Source of the DNA: Drechslerella dactyloides
Lineage: Eukaryota; Ascomycota; Orbiliomycetes; Orbiliales; Orbiliaceae
Direction of reading: 5' to 3'
Assembly: GCA_020064725.1 (NCBI GenBank)
Contig: JAGTWJ010000019.1
Coordinates: 1,612,001 to 1,676,000, forward strand
Length of the DNA: 64,000 nucleotides
Notes under the pieces: model-generated
Seen by the model: only the letters and a program-made list of their open reading frames with translations
Databases searched by the model: none
What the model was told of the DNA's origin: nothing
Shown: in pieces, positions 34,529 to 44,700 of the stretch
How positions within the stretch are numbered: the stretch's first letter is position 1
Layout of the letters: each line of letters opens with the position of its first letter
Made by a program: the position numbers and the translations under genes

Positions 34529-36369
34529 ATGTGCGGCATCCTCGGAGTTCTGCTGGCAGACATGAACGCCTCTGCGGCGTACGAGCTGCATGAGGCGCTC
34601 TATCTGCTGCAGCACCGTGGTCAGGTCAGTCAGCGATGCATTCTTACCACCTCAAGTAAAACGAAACCCCCACTAACTGAAAATGCATACAGGATGCATG
34701 TGGGATTGCTACCTGCGCCCATGGCGGCCGCATCTTCCAGTGCAAAGGCAACGGCATGGCGTCTCGGGTGTTCCAAGATGGGAACAGAATCACCGAGCTG
34801 CCCGGCTTCATGGGACTCGGGCATCTGAGATACCCCACCGCCGGCAGCAGTGCCAACTCTGAGGCCCAGCCGTTCTACGTCAACAGTCCATACGGCATCT
34901 GCTTCGCTCATGTAGGTTTTCAATCGTTAGAAACAGAGAGGGAAGTACCTCGCTAACAGGTCGATTCACATCAGAACGGCAACCTCATCAATGCTGCCGA
35001 GTTGCGCAAGTACCTGGACGAGGAGGTCCATCGGCACATCAACACCGATTCCGACAGCGAGGTGATGCTCAACATCTTTGCCAGCACGCTGCAGGAAACC
35101 GGCAAGTTCCGTGTAAACGAAGAAGATCTCTTCAGTGCCCTCAAGGGCATCTACTCGCGATGCAAGGGCGCATACGCATGCACTGCCATGCTCGCCGGGT
35201 TCGGCATCATCGGCTTCCGCGACCCATACGGCATCCGCCCGCTCGTCCTCGGCGAGAAGCAGAATCCCAACGGCACTTGCGACTACATGCTTGCCAGCGA
35301 GAGCGTCGCACTCGACATTCTCGGGTACGGCAACGTCCGCAATATACAGCCCGGCGAAGCTGTTATCATCAAGAAGGGAGCAAAGCCGGTCTTTCGGCAA
35401 GTGCACCCGCAAGCCGCCTTCACCCCTGACATCTTTGAGTTCGTCTACTTTGCCCGCCCAGACTCTGTCATCGATAATATCTCGGTGCAGACCGCGCGGC
35501 TAAAGATGGGTGAGCACCTCGCGGAAACCGTACGTACCATCCTCGGCGAAGCGGCCATGAAGGCTATCGACGCCGTCATCCCCATCCCGGAAACCTCCAA
35601 CACCTCCGCCTCCGCTCTCGCCGACCAGCTCAACCTACCCTATGTCCAAGGGTTCGTGAAGAACCGCTATGTCTTCCGCACCTTCATCATGCCAGGCCAG
35701 TCGTCCCGCGCCTCGGCCGTCCGCCGCAAGCTGCACGCCATGTCGACGGAATTCCAAGGCCGCAACGTGCTGCTCGTCGACGACAGCATTGTCCGCGGGA
35801 CCACCAGCCGTGAAATCGTGCGCATGGCCCGTGAAGCGGGGGCCAATAAAGTCTACCTCGCAAGCTGCGCGCCGCCGATTCGTAACGCGCATATCTACGG
35901 CATCGACCTCGCGGACCGCAAAGAGTTGGTAGCGTACAACCGCTCCAAATCTGAGATCGCCCGCGAGATCGGTGCCGACGAGGTGATCTACCAGACGCTG
36001 CCAAACCTCATCAAGGCGTGCGCGTCAGTGAACCCGGCGATGGGGCAGTTTGAAGTCGGCGTTTTCAACGGTGAGTACATCACCGGCTGCGACCCCGCGT
36101 ACTTCAAGCACCTGGAGGACCTGCGCGGCGAGACGAGTAAGGCGAAGCGCAAACAGGCCGCGATGGAAGCCGTCAACGCGGGCGTAGCGACGGAGCACGA
36201 CGTCGGGCTCGTGCTCAACAAGATGTCGGCGGTCAACGGGCACGCTACTGCTGCCGTTAATGGCGGTAATGGTAGTGGTAGTGTTGGCGGCGGCGGCGTG
36301 CAGGCTAAGATCCAGCAGCCGAGCCCGAACGATGTAAGTTTGCATAATATCTACGAGAGTGGGCGATAG
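34529..36369 (+). CDS. ADE4: Amidophosphoribosyltransferase (glutamine PRPP amidotransferase)
   Basis: Three exons: 34529-34624, 34693-34911 and 34975-36369, with GTCAGT and GTAGGT donors and ACAG and TCAG acceptors. The product is 569 aa. It catalyses the first committed step of purine synthesis, PRPP plus glutamine to phosphoribosylamine. The start was chosen so that MCGILGVLL exposes Cys2, the N-terminal nucleophile of the class II glutaminase domain. GHLRYPTAGSS and GFRDPYGIRPL are family signatures. The C-terminal PRT domain has the PRPP loop VLLVDDSIVRGTTS (370-383). The C-terminus SLHNIYES resembles other fungal Ade4 ends. A Gly/Asn/Ala-rich low-complexity stretch precedes it (residues about 525-550). 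Cytosolic by family. It stands head-to-tail after the tRNA region and convergent with OLA1. Confidence 0.97.
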
Positions 36370-36806
36370 TAACGTCTTTCATTTCTCTGTGTGATTTTAT
36401 TCATCCGTTCATTTCTGTGTTTTTGCAGCATGGGGCGGTGGTGATCGATTGCTTTTTGGTAGAATTGGCGGGCGGGCGGAGTGCATATATCTTGTGTACA
36501 AATCTTGAATTTTCGGCGTTAATGTTGTTCGATATCTCGCGCGAGGGTGTCTACGCGTACAAATGTTCATTTGAGAATAAAAAGCGTAGCTTCGGCTCAT
36601 GTATGTCATGGTAACGCTTACTGCTATATTATATTAGCTAGGCAGAATTATTCACTACGAGTTCTGAAATTTAAAGGTATCACTGAGCGACAACTACAGG
36701 TGTATTAGGATACCACGGAGACGTAGTGTATCCGCCGTTCTGGTCACACGACAATCTATGGTGTGTAGATAAGATAGTACATGAGGGTCTGCTAGCTGCA
36801 GTCTGA
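36370..36806. other. Convergent 3' region of ADE4 and OLA1
   Basis: No separate gene. It contains an open frame to 36614 that becomes an alternative ADE4 C-terminus if the GTAAGT at 36334 is spliced to the TTTTTGCAG ending at 36428. Confidence 0.5.
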
Positions 36807-38399
36807 CTAGCCCTTTGCAGCACCGGCCTTGATCAGAAGGCTAGAGATGGTTTGTTAGTGACGGGATTCAGAACATGAAACTAACAGAGGCAGCATGGAG
36901 AAGGTAAACTTACATATCGCCGTCTTCGACGACATATTCCTTGCCCTTTGTGGCAATTTTCCCTTTGGCTTTGAGCTCCGCTTCGCTGCCCAGCGCGACT
37001 AGATCCTCGTACTTGGATACCACGGCCTGGATGAATGTCTTCTCAAAGTCTGCATATCTCGATTAGCCTTGTTGCACCACTATGACGGCTGCGTACGATG
37101 GCAAAAGTGCAACACGTAGGTACTGACCAGTGTGGATGACACCTGCGGCCTGAGGCGCCTTGGTGCCCTTCCTGATGGTCCACTGCCGCACCTCGTCGGT
37201 ACCGCAGGTGAAAAAGCTGCCGAGCCCCAGCTCCTTCCGCATGTTGACGACCAGCTTGCCCAGCGCGCTCTTCGCGCCGAGCGTCTCCTGCTCCTTCTTC
37301 GCCTCATCATCTTCCATCCTGGACAGCCGCTCCTCGTACGCGACGGACAGCGGGATGATCATATCGCCTGGCGAGTTCTCCTGCACCCACTTGAAGATCT
37401 TGGGCAAGTGCTTGTTCTTCTGCCGGATGTAGTCCTTTTCGCTCAGATTGACGACGTAGATGACGGGTTTGGCGGTCAGCAGCAGCAGTGAATTGATCAC
37501 CTCGACCTCCTTGTTGCCCCAGTCCTTCTTGCGGACGTCCTGCTTCTCTTCGGTGAGACACTTTAGGGCGGCCTCGACGATCGACTGTTCCTCGCGTAGC
37601 TTCTTCATCTCGAGCGTCTGTCCGCCGCGGCCGGTCTGCTTCTTCAGGGCCTCGAGCGACTTTTGCACGAACTCGGTGTCCTTGACGCGTAGCTCGTCGG
37701 CGATGATTTCCAGGTCGCGGATCGGGTCCACGTCGCCTTCGACGTGGATGATTTCGGCATCGTCGAAGCAGCGGACGACCTGGAAGATGGCGTCGACGGC
37801 GCGGATGTGGGAAAGGAAGGCGTTGCCGAGACCTGCGCCGGTGGATGCGCCGCGGGTTAGACCGGCGATGTCGTAGACTGTGAGATGGGCGGGGACGCGG
37901 GAGGCGGGTTTGTAGTGCTCGCAGAGCCAGTCATAGCGCTCGTCGGGGACGATGACGCGGGCCTAGAGGAATGTTAGCGACGTCTGTTGCTCAAGAGGTA
38001 GAATGGGCGACGTACCTCCTCAGGGTCGATGGTGGCGTATGGGTAATTCTATCAACGGACGAGTTAGCATCTCGCGGCGAGATGATGGGGCTGGACGGAT
38101 ATGGGATGTACCGCTGGGTTTCCCAAAGGACATCTTGTAACGGCCTAGATGAAAAGGTCTGTTAGCTAGGATTCAAAAACGATCGAGCTATTATATCAGA
38201 CTCTGTGTGAATAGATACCTGGAACAATGTCGATTTTCCCACGTTTGCCAGTCCAACCTATATCGCATAAGTCAGAAGTGAGACTTTTTGATATTCGCAA
38301 CGTAGACGTGAAGGTGACACGAACGATTCCGCTCTTCAGATTATTGCCGGGCCGCCCCAGCATAATCTTCTCCTGCACGGCTGCTTTCTTCGGTGGCAT
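36807..38399 (-). CDS. OLA1: Obg-like ATPase 1 (YchF/OLA1 P-loop ATPase)
   Basis: Seven exons: 38399-38325, 38257-38219, 38144-38112, 38048-38016, 37962-37128, 37049-36914 and 36840-36807. All joins keep phase and give 394 aa, the standard length. The P-loop GLANVGKST (27-35) is rebuilt across the first intron. Others are YPYATIDPEEARV, DIAGLTRGASTGAGLGN (switch II/G3) and NLSEKDY in place of the GTPase NKxD, explaining the ATP preference of this family. A coiled-coil insert follows (residues about 140-210) and a C-terminal TGS domain contains GVIHTDFEKTFIQA and ends KAGAAKG. It is a translation-associated cytosolic ATPase. Four tiny exons of 33-75 bp at the 5' end are noteworthy. It is divergent from the DeSI gene. 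Confidence 0.97.
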
Positions 38400-39251
38400 C
38401 TTCTTTTTCTTCGCGCAACAGGCGGTGGTGGTCGAGAAGGCTCGGAGGGGTAAGAGGAGGAGGGGCTGTGGCGTCGGCGGCACACACAGACAAGGACGGT
38501 ATAGTTTCGAGGTGTTGGATAATGGCGCCGAGACGGTCGTCAGGCGGCGTAGAGCGCACGGAGAGCGCACGAGCAGCCGGCTGCTGCGAATTGCGAGGGA
38601 TGCGGTGGATGGCGGTATCGTGATGGTTCGGGCGAGTCTTCTCGAGGTTGATGTTCGGAGGGGCATTTGGGCGGTCGACTTGTGCGGACGGTGCAGCCAG
38701 AAAAATTTGAGGCGTTGATTTCAGCTGCCCCGCCCCGGAGGCCTCGGCGTCTCGGGAGGCCCCCCCGGAGATAGGCTCCGGGGTCTCGGGGGAAGCTGCA
38801 ACCTTGGCGTCATCCCCGATGAAGCTCGCCACGCCATCGTCACAGAGTCCATCTCATCTCTCTCATTCTCTCTCGCACCGCCCACATTATTATTCTTCTT
38901 CCCCCATCATCGCACCTCCGTCAGCTACAACGTCGCCATCCGCCCGCTATTATACCCGCGATCATAAGTAATAGCACACGGTCCGCACGAACATCCGCAG
39001 CCGTCTCCACGTGTCATCGACCCACGCGAAATCGCATCCACTGATAGGGCCGAGACGGGCTCCAAAACAAGGCTCCCCTTGCTCCGTCACGACACCTCTC
39101 CGTCTCACCCCGGACTTTAAGTCCCAAACCATCACGACACCTAGCCTCAACGTGACCTGCGTCCTATCTGGGCTTTCAAAGACAGCTCTACCTTTTCGCA
39201 GGTGTCGAGACATCCACAATTACCTGAAAAGCTTCCTATCCCCCTTACGAG
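38400..39251. promoter_or_regulatory. Divergent promoter region OLA1 / PPPDE gene
   Basis: 0.85 kb between opposing start codons. It includes a GC-rich inverted patch at 38740-38795 (CCGGAGGCC, GGAGGCCCCCCCGGAG, GGCTCCGGGG) and a CT-rich tract near 38850-38880. Confidence 0.5.
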
Positions 39252-40221
39252 ATGTCCTCGTCACGGGATGACCGTCGCAATTCCGACGCGGCTGGCAACG
39301 ATGATTCGACAAAACTGATCGGGGGGCGAAACTCGAACGACAATGGCACAGCTATCACGATCAATGTCTACGATTTGTTGCCGGTAGGTCTCATTCGTCC
39401 CCCCCCAGTGAATTCCTCTGATATTCGACACATGCTGAAACCCTGCGATTTCGTCACAGCCCGGCAAACTCTCAACCGTCTTCTGGACTCTCGGCGTCGG
39501 CCTCCTCCACACCGGCGTCGCGATCAACGACCGAGAATACGCCTTTGGCGGACACGACAGGCGGTAAGATCGCTACCCACTTACGACCCCCCAACCGCAA
39601 CAACTACTAACGTTGGAATGTAACAACAGCGGCGTCACCGGCGTCTACTGGATGAAACCACAACAGGAGCCACCCGGCGCGACCTTCCGCATGGGCTTCA
39701 TCCACGCCCACACGTCCCACACGCCCGAAGCGATCCACCAGATCCTCGTCGACGTCTCCCAGGAGTTTCAAGGAACCTCCTACAACGTCCTCACCCGAAA
39801 CTGCAACCACTTCACCTCATACCTCTGCGAGCGACTGACCGGTAAACCTGCACCAAAGTGGATCAACCGTGCCGCGAGCATTGGTGTCGCGCTGCCGTGC
39901 GTTGTCCCACAAGCGTGGGTCAAGCCTCCGGAATGCGAGGAAGAAGATCAGCTGAACCCTGAGGACTTTGCGTCCGGTGATGACGAATGGGACGACGAGC
40001 TCGACGGGCGATTTGGTATCGAAGAAAGCGACGTGGAAGAAAACGACGAGAATATCGAGGTTGTTGAGGTGGTCGTTGGGGACGACAAGAGTGAGCGAAG
40101 CAGAATGACCACCAAGAGCAAGAAGAGCGGCAAGGAGAATAAGAGCAGAGCGTCGACGGACGAGGCGGGGAGACTGTTGCCGGCGAGTGAGCGGGCCAAC
40201 CTGAGCACGACGGTCGACTAG
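39252..40221 (+). CDS. PPPDE (DeSI-type) putative cysteine isopeptidase
   Basis: Three exons: 39252-39383, 39460-39563 and 39630-40221. Donors are GTAGGT and GTAAGA, and the second intron has an ACTAACG branch. The product is 275 aa. The PPPDE fold spans residues about 36-165: ITINVYDLLP, GLLHTGVAI with catalytic His61, EYAFGGHDRRGVTGVYW, and NVLTRNCNHFTSYLCERL with catalytic Cys137. The C-terminal third is highly acidic (DDEWDDELDG, EENDENIEVVEVV), then basic (KSKKSGKENKSR), and likely unstructured. Animal and plant relatives remove SUMO or ubiquitin, or palmitate; the substrate here is unknown. Both catalytic residues are present. Confidence 0.93.
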
Positions 40222-40738
40222 CATTTAGACCGGTGCAGGTGGGCTTGCGAGGTCCCGGATGACCGCGAGTTTTCATTGCAGGAGTTTCTGATGATGGCAG
40301 GCTAGCAAGTGCGGTGTATGGAAGGAGTTTGTTTCGATGTTTGGCGGGCATTTCGATATACTGGGTGTGAATATGGGTATGGCAGCGATTGCCGGAAAGA
40401 GTACATTACATTTCTCTGCTGGCGTCCTTTCTTTTCGATCTTTCTTTTCTCGTCGGGGTACAGTGTGTGGATATCGCGAGATCTGGGAGTTTAGTTTTTA
40501 CAGCTGCTGTTCTGGATAGCGAGGTGTTCTGGGTCGGTTGGTGGATTCATTCATCGATAGTGTTTTATAATCCGAGGGGGTTGTTGGTTTACGAGACACT
40601 GTGATTGCATTCATCATGACTGTATACTACTCTAGCATAGATTGAATCCGTCTCAATTTTCTTTTCTAGTAACAATAGTACGAGCTACTTGACATGTAAG
40701 ATAAGAGTAGTAGTGTCGAAGCCACAGGGTGGACTAGT
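40222..40738. other. Convergent 3' flanks
   Basis: 3' flanks of the PPPDE gene and the I78-type gene; no other feature seen. Confidence 0.6.
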
Positions 40739-41158
40739 CTATCCAAAGGTGATATGAGTGCAGCGTGCGTCATCGTCGACATGAACATTCAATCTATCGA
40801 CATTTGTTTGTCAGTACCAGATTCTCCAGATCCTACACTGTAAAAGAGAATAGATATATAGTATATGTGTACATACCTGCTGGCTTGGTAGTCTTTCGTG
40901 ACCATCGCGCCTGGCGGAATGACGCGGTGGGCCTGAGTGCCCTGTGGGAGGTCCCGTTTGCAGAATACCTATTCACGTTTTGCCGGAATTTAGCACCTTC
41001 TACACACATGCACACACGTCCGCAGGCCGAGAGTGAGGTGGTTGTAAGAGTGTACGCACTCCTTCATCGTTGGAATGGTCATCCACGATCTTCTTGCCGA
41101 CGAGCTTGCTTTTCCATTCCTCCTTGACGTGTTCCGCTGGTGCGTTTGGATCCATCAT
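40739..41158 (-). CDS. Small peptidase inhibitor I78 family protein
   Basis: Three exons: 41158-41060, 40968-40877 and 40793-40739, with GTGCGT and GTATGT donors, giving 81 aa. Two ATGs are adjacent (41158 and 41155). The spliced sequence contains the I78 core: CKRDLPQGTQAHRVIPPGAM then VTKDYQASRLNVHVDDD and a C-terminal CTHITFG. The RVIPPG...VTKDY...RLNV...D pattern is diagnostic of the family, whose characterised members inhibit serine proteases of the subtilisin/chymotrypsin type. No signal peptide is present, so it is probably intracellular. Each exon alone is below usual gene-calling size. It is divergent from the VRL1-like gene. Confidence 0.85.
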
Positions 41159-41755
41159 GAATACTAGATTACGGATGATGTAATATTATATATAATATAG
41201 TTATAGAGCGGCCGTGATAGCAAAAGAGGATAATGACGGTCTTTGAGTGTAGGAAGTTGGAGCTGGAAGAGATGAGTTCGATCTGGCAGGTGTGGGGCCC
41301 GGGTTTATATACGCGGCAACGTCGCACAAGATGACGTCGACGGTGTTCACGTCCATTTCAGGCGGACGGACTCGGGAAGGCTTCCGGGCCCCGGGCTGCG
41401 GCTCCCGGGCCTCGGGAACACTCACCCGCCGAGCGCTGCTATCCGATGCCGATGCTTCAGCCAGCTGCTTCCTCTTCTTCCTCTTCTTCCTCCTGCCTCC
41501 CAGCATGACATAATCCCATCGCCACTCCTATCGACAGCATCGCCTCTCGTCCCTACCTGCTTCCCTTCTGCTACAACCTCCGGCGAATGCAGTCGCACAA
41601 ACACGCACTTCCCACCGCTGAACTCGCAGACTAGTTCAATCCGCCAAGTTGTCCTCCAGAGACAGGTCGAGATATCTCGCACCCCAGTTCGACCGACCCG
41701 ACCATTTAACCATCGCCAAATCGCCGCCATAGCGCCGCTCGAAAAAGCCTTATGA
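41159..41755. promoter_or_regulatory. Divergent promoter region I78 / VRL1-like
   Basis: 0.6 kb between opposing starts. It contains a TATATTATATA-like stretch close to the I78 start (41180-41195), CTTCCTCTTCTTCC pyrimidine repeats (41465-41495) and a GC-rich patch at 41380-41420. Confidence 0.5.
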
Positions 41756-44700
41756 ATGCCGCTGAATCCATTCCTCCGCGCCTTCTTCCGGAGCACCATC
41801 CCCGCCCACTGCAGTCCCGTCACCGACTACATCCTCCTCGTCCCCTCGACTGACGTCCTCCTGCACTCGCGCGACCGCGAGACAAGCCAGCCCTACGCAG
41901 AGCTCGTCCAGTCCGAGGAGTTCCTGGGCAGCCATGTCCTTCGCGCCCCGAAAGACGACGTCGCGAACGGTGCTGCCATCGCTGCTGCCCGCGAGAACAG
42001 AGGCAAGGCCCGCCAGTACAGCACCAGCAACGGCCGCACGGTGATCATCAAGGAGACCTGGGTGTACACGCACAAAGGTGGGATACAGACACACACGCAC
42101 CCCAGCGCACCTATCCTCAGGGGAGAAGAATGACATGCTGATAGACTTCCGTCCGTCCGTCCAGGCTTCCGTACGCTCAACCAAGCGCAGCTGCAAAGCG
42201 ACGTCCTCTACTGGCCAAACTCAATCGACTCCCAGCCATGGCTCATCTACTATATCTCCCGCCCTCTCGTCGGCTCTATCGAGCACGTTCCCCTGACCGT
42301 GAAGCCCAAGCTCCCGCTTCCACCTCTACCGGCGGAGCCGTCGTCCGCCGCTGCCCACGTGATGCCCAAGAAGAAGGAAATACGGGACTTCGTCGACCTG
42401 CTCGAAGCGTTCCCAATGATCGCAAGGCAGCTCCAGCCGGGGCTCAAGTCCCTGTTCCACGAACTTGAGATGTCCATACCCGAGCTCGCCGTCACCAGCA
42501 CTGGAGCATCCTCTGTCTCCTCCCCGCGACTGGGCAGCAGCAATGGCGGGCCGGCACCCGCAGCCACCTCTGCTCCAGCTACTGCAACTGATACAACTGC
42601 AGACACCGACAGCGACGCCACGCCGCCGCCACTCCCAGCACGGCCTCCAGGATGGGACATACAGGCCGCTGTTGACGAGGCTACCATGCGCACGACCACC
42701 GAAACCGCCATCATGGCTGCAATCGAGCTCTTCCAGCGAGTGGATCAGTCGCAGCTTCAACTTCTCGCCACTACGACCGACCTCACCGGCTCGAGCATCG
42801 AACACCTGATTGAACGGTACATCTGCGAGCGGTTGCACGACACATACATCTTCCCGCGCCTCTTGAGGCTTAAAAAGGAAGAGAACGCAATACTAGACGA
42901 AAAAATCAAAGAGATGGAGCACATTGACATCGCTCAAGTCGGGATCTCCGTTCCCGATAACGACACCAGGCGCAACCTCGCCGAGCGAGTCGTCCGTGCT
43001 GTCGACAAGTTCGAGCGTATCTGCGACGCCCGCTCCCCGCAGGAGATGCTGGACATCCTCCTTGAAACCGCGCAGGCGCTCACACAATCCGAAGAAGAAG
43101 TGGCGGCGAAGAGGCGTCGAGAGAGCCCGAACAGAACGCCACCGACACTCGCAGACGCACCCGCGTCATCCGAGAAGCCTAGCGATGAGACTACGAATCC
43201 CGTGCTTACTATGAACGCGGACATGCTGGTCTCGCTGCTGCTGATTGTGGTGATCCGCGCTCGGGTGAAGGGCCTGCAGAGCTACCTGAGCTACATGCGA
43301 AACTTTGTCTTTGTCGATGATATCGAGGCCGGCGAGCGGGGCTACGTGCTGAGTACGCTCGAGGGCGTGCTCTTCCATATCACGATGGACAGCGAGCATA
43401 TGGGCAAGGCGAGCAAGCGGAACGGCAGGCTGTGGGATCGGATCAGGAAGGGGAACGTCGGCGGCGTCAGAGATCTGTTAGAGAGGAAGGGGGATCTCGC
43501 GGAGCTAGACAGTGCTGCGCTTTCGCCTGTGAACGACATTCCTGATCTCAGGTTCGTCGGATTCGACGACGAGCCGGGCACCAAGAATCGAAGGGCGGGC
43601 AAGAAGAAGCAGGAGAAGAAGCAGGGCGAGGTCAATGGCGGACTGAAAGCCACAGACGCAGAGACCAACGGCGTGCTGCTTAGCCCAAACCTGGACGCTC
43701 CTGATACGAAGCTAGTGCCTGAGATTTTCGCAAAGATTGAGAGTCCGAAAGATAAATTGCCGGAGCTGATACCGGAGCTGGAACTACCTGAGAATGAGGA
43801 CGATGATGGCGGCAGCGAGCCACGGGTGTTGCGGGTGGACGAGAGGGATATGGGGATGGACGGTCATACCGATGATGAGATGATTAAAGACCATCCGATC
43901 CCGCCTGATGTTGCTCTTGCCGCGGAGGAAGTATTCCAGGAAGCCCAGAAACAAGAGGAACACGAGGCAGAGACGGAACACGAGGGACACGAGGAACTTG
44001 GAGAGCATGAAGAGCATGAAGAGCATGAAGGAGATGAAGAACTTGAAGAACATGACCAGGAGGAACACAAGGAGCAAGATGAGCTGGATGGACGGGGGGG
44101 GCAGGAGCTCGAAAGCGAGGAGACAGTGGCCGAATCGTCAACAGTCGCAGATGTCGCAGAGAAACCTGAAGAAGAGGCCGAGGCCGAGCTGGATGGCGAG
44201 ATTGACGGCGAGATTGACGGCAAGGTTGACGGCAAGGTTGACGGCGAAGTCGATGGTGAAGTCGACGGTGAAGTCGATGGCGACGAAGGTCTGGAGCTGG
44301 AGAGGGAAGTTGATGCGAATTCAACGCTATCCGGCGAAGCCGCGGAGTCTACCGTAGCAACCTCTATCGACAGCGAGACAACGCTCGAAGAGCCACCGAA
44401 GCTTAAAGCCGCAATGAAGGCGAAATTCAATGCAGAAGTTCTATTCGAAGGCCTCCCTACTATACGTCCCAGCCGGAGGTTGACCCGCTCGACATCCGTA
44501 AGGAGCGACATCTCCCGCAACAGCTGGGCTTCATCCTCCTACCACTCTCTGGATCATCTCTCCCACTCCGCTGTCTCTCTTTCAGAAGACCTCATGTCTG
44601 TCGATGTGCTCTCGAAAACTCAGAACGTGCGGGGAGAGTCTATTGTCATGATGGCGGTGGTCAACCAGCAGCAGGATGTGCTGGAGTATCTGATTGACGA

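Noticed and set aside
37063..37140. Extension of OLA1 exon 5 past the GTCAGT donor
   Set aside because: Reads into a non-conserved tail and stop; splicing at 37127 gives the conserved HTDFEKTFIQA.
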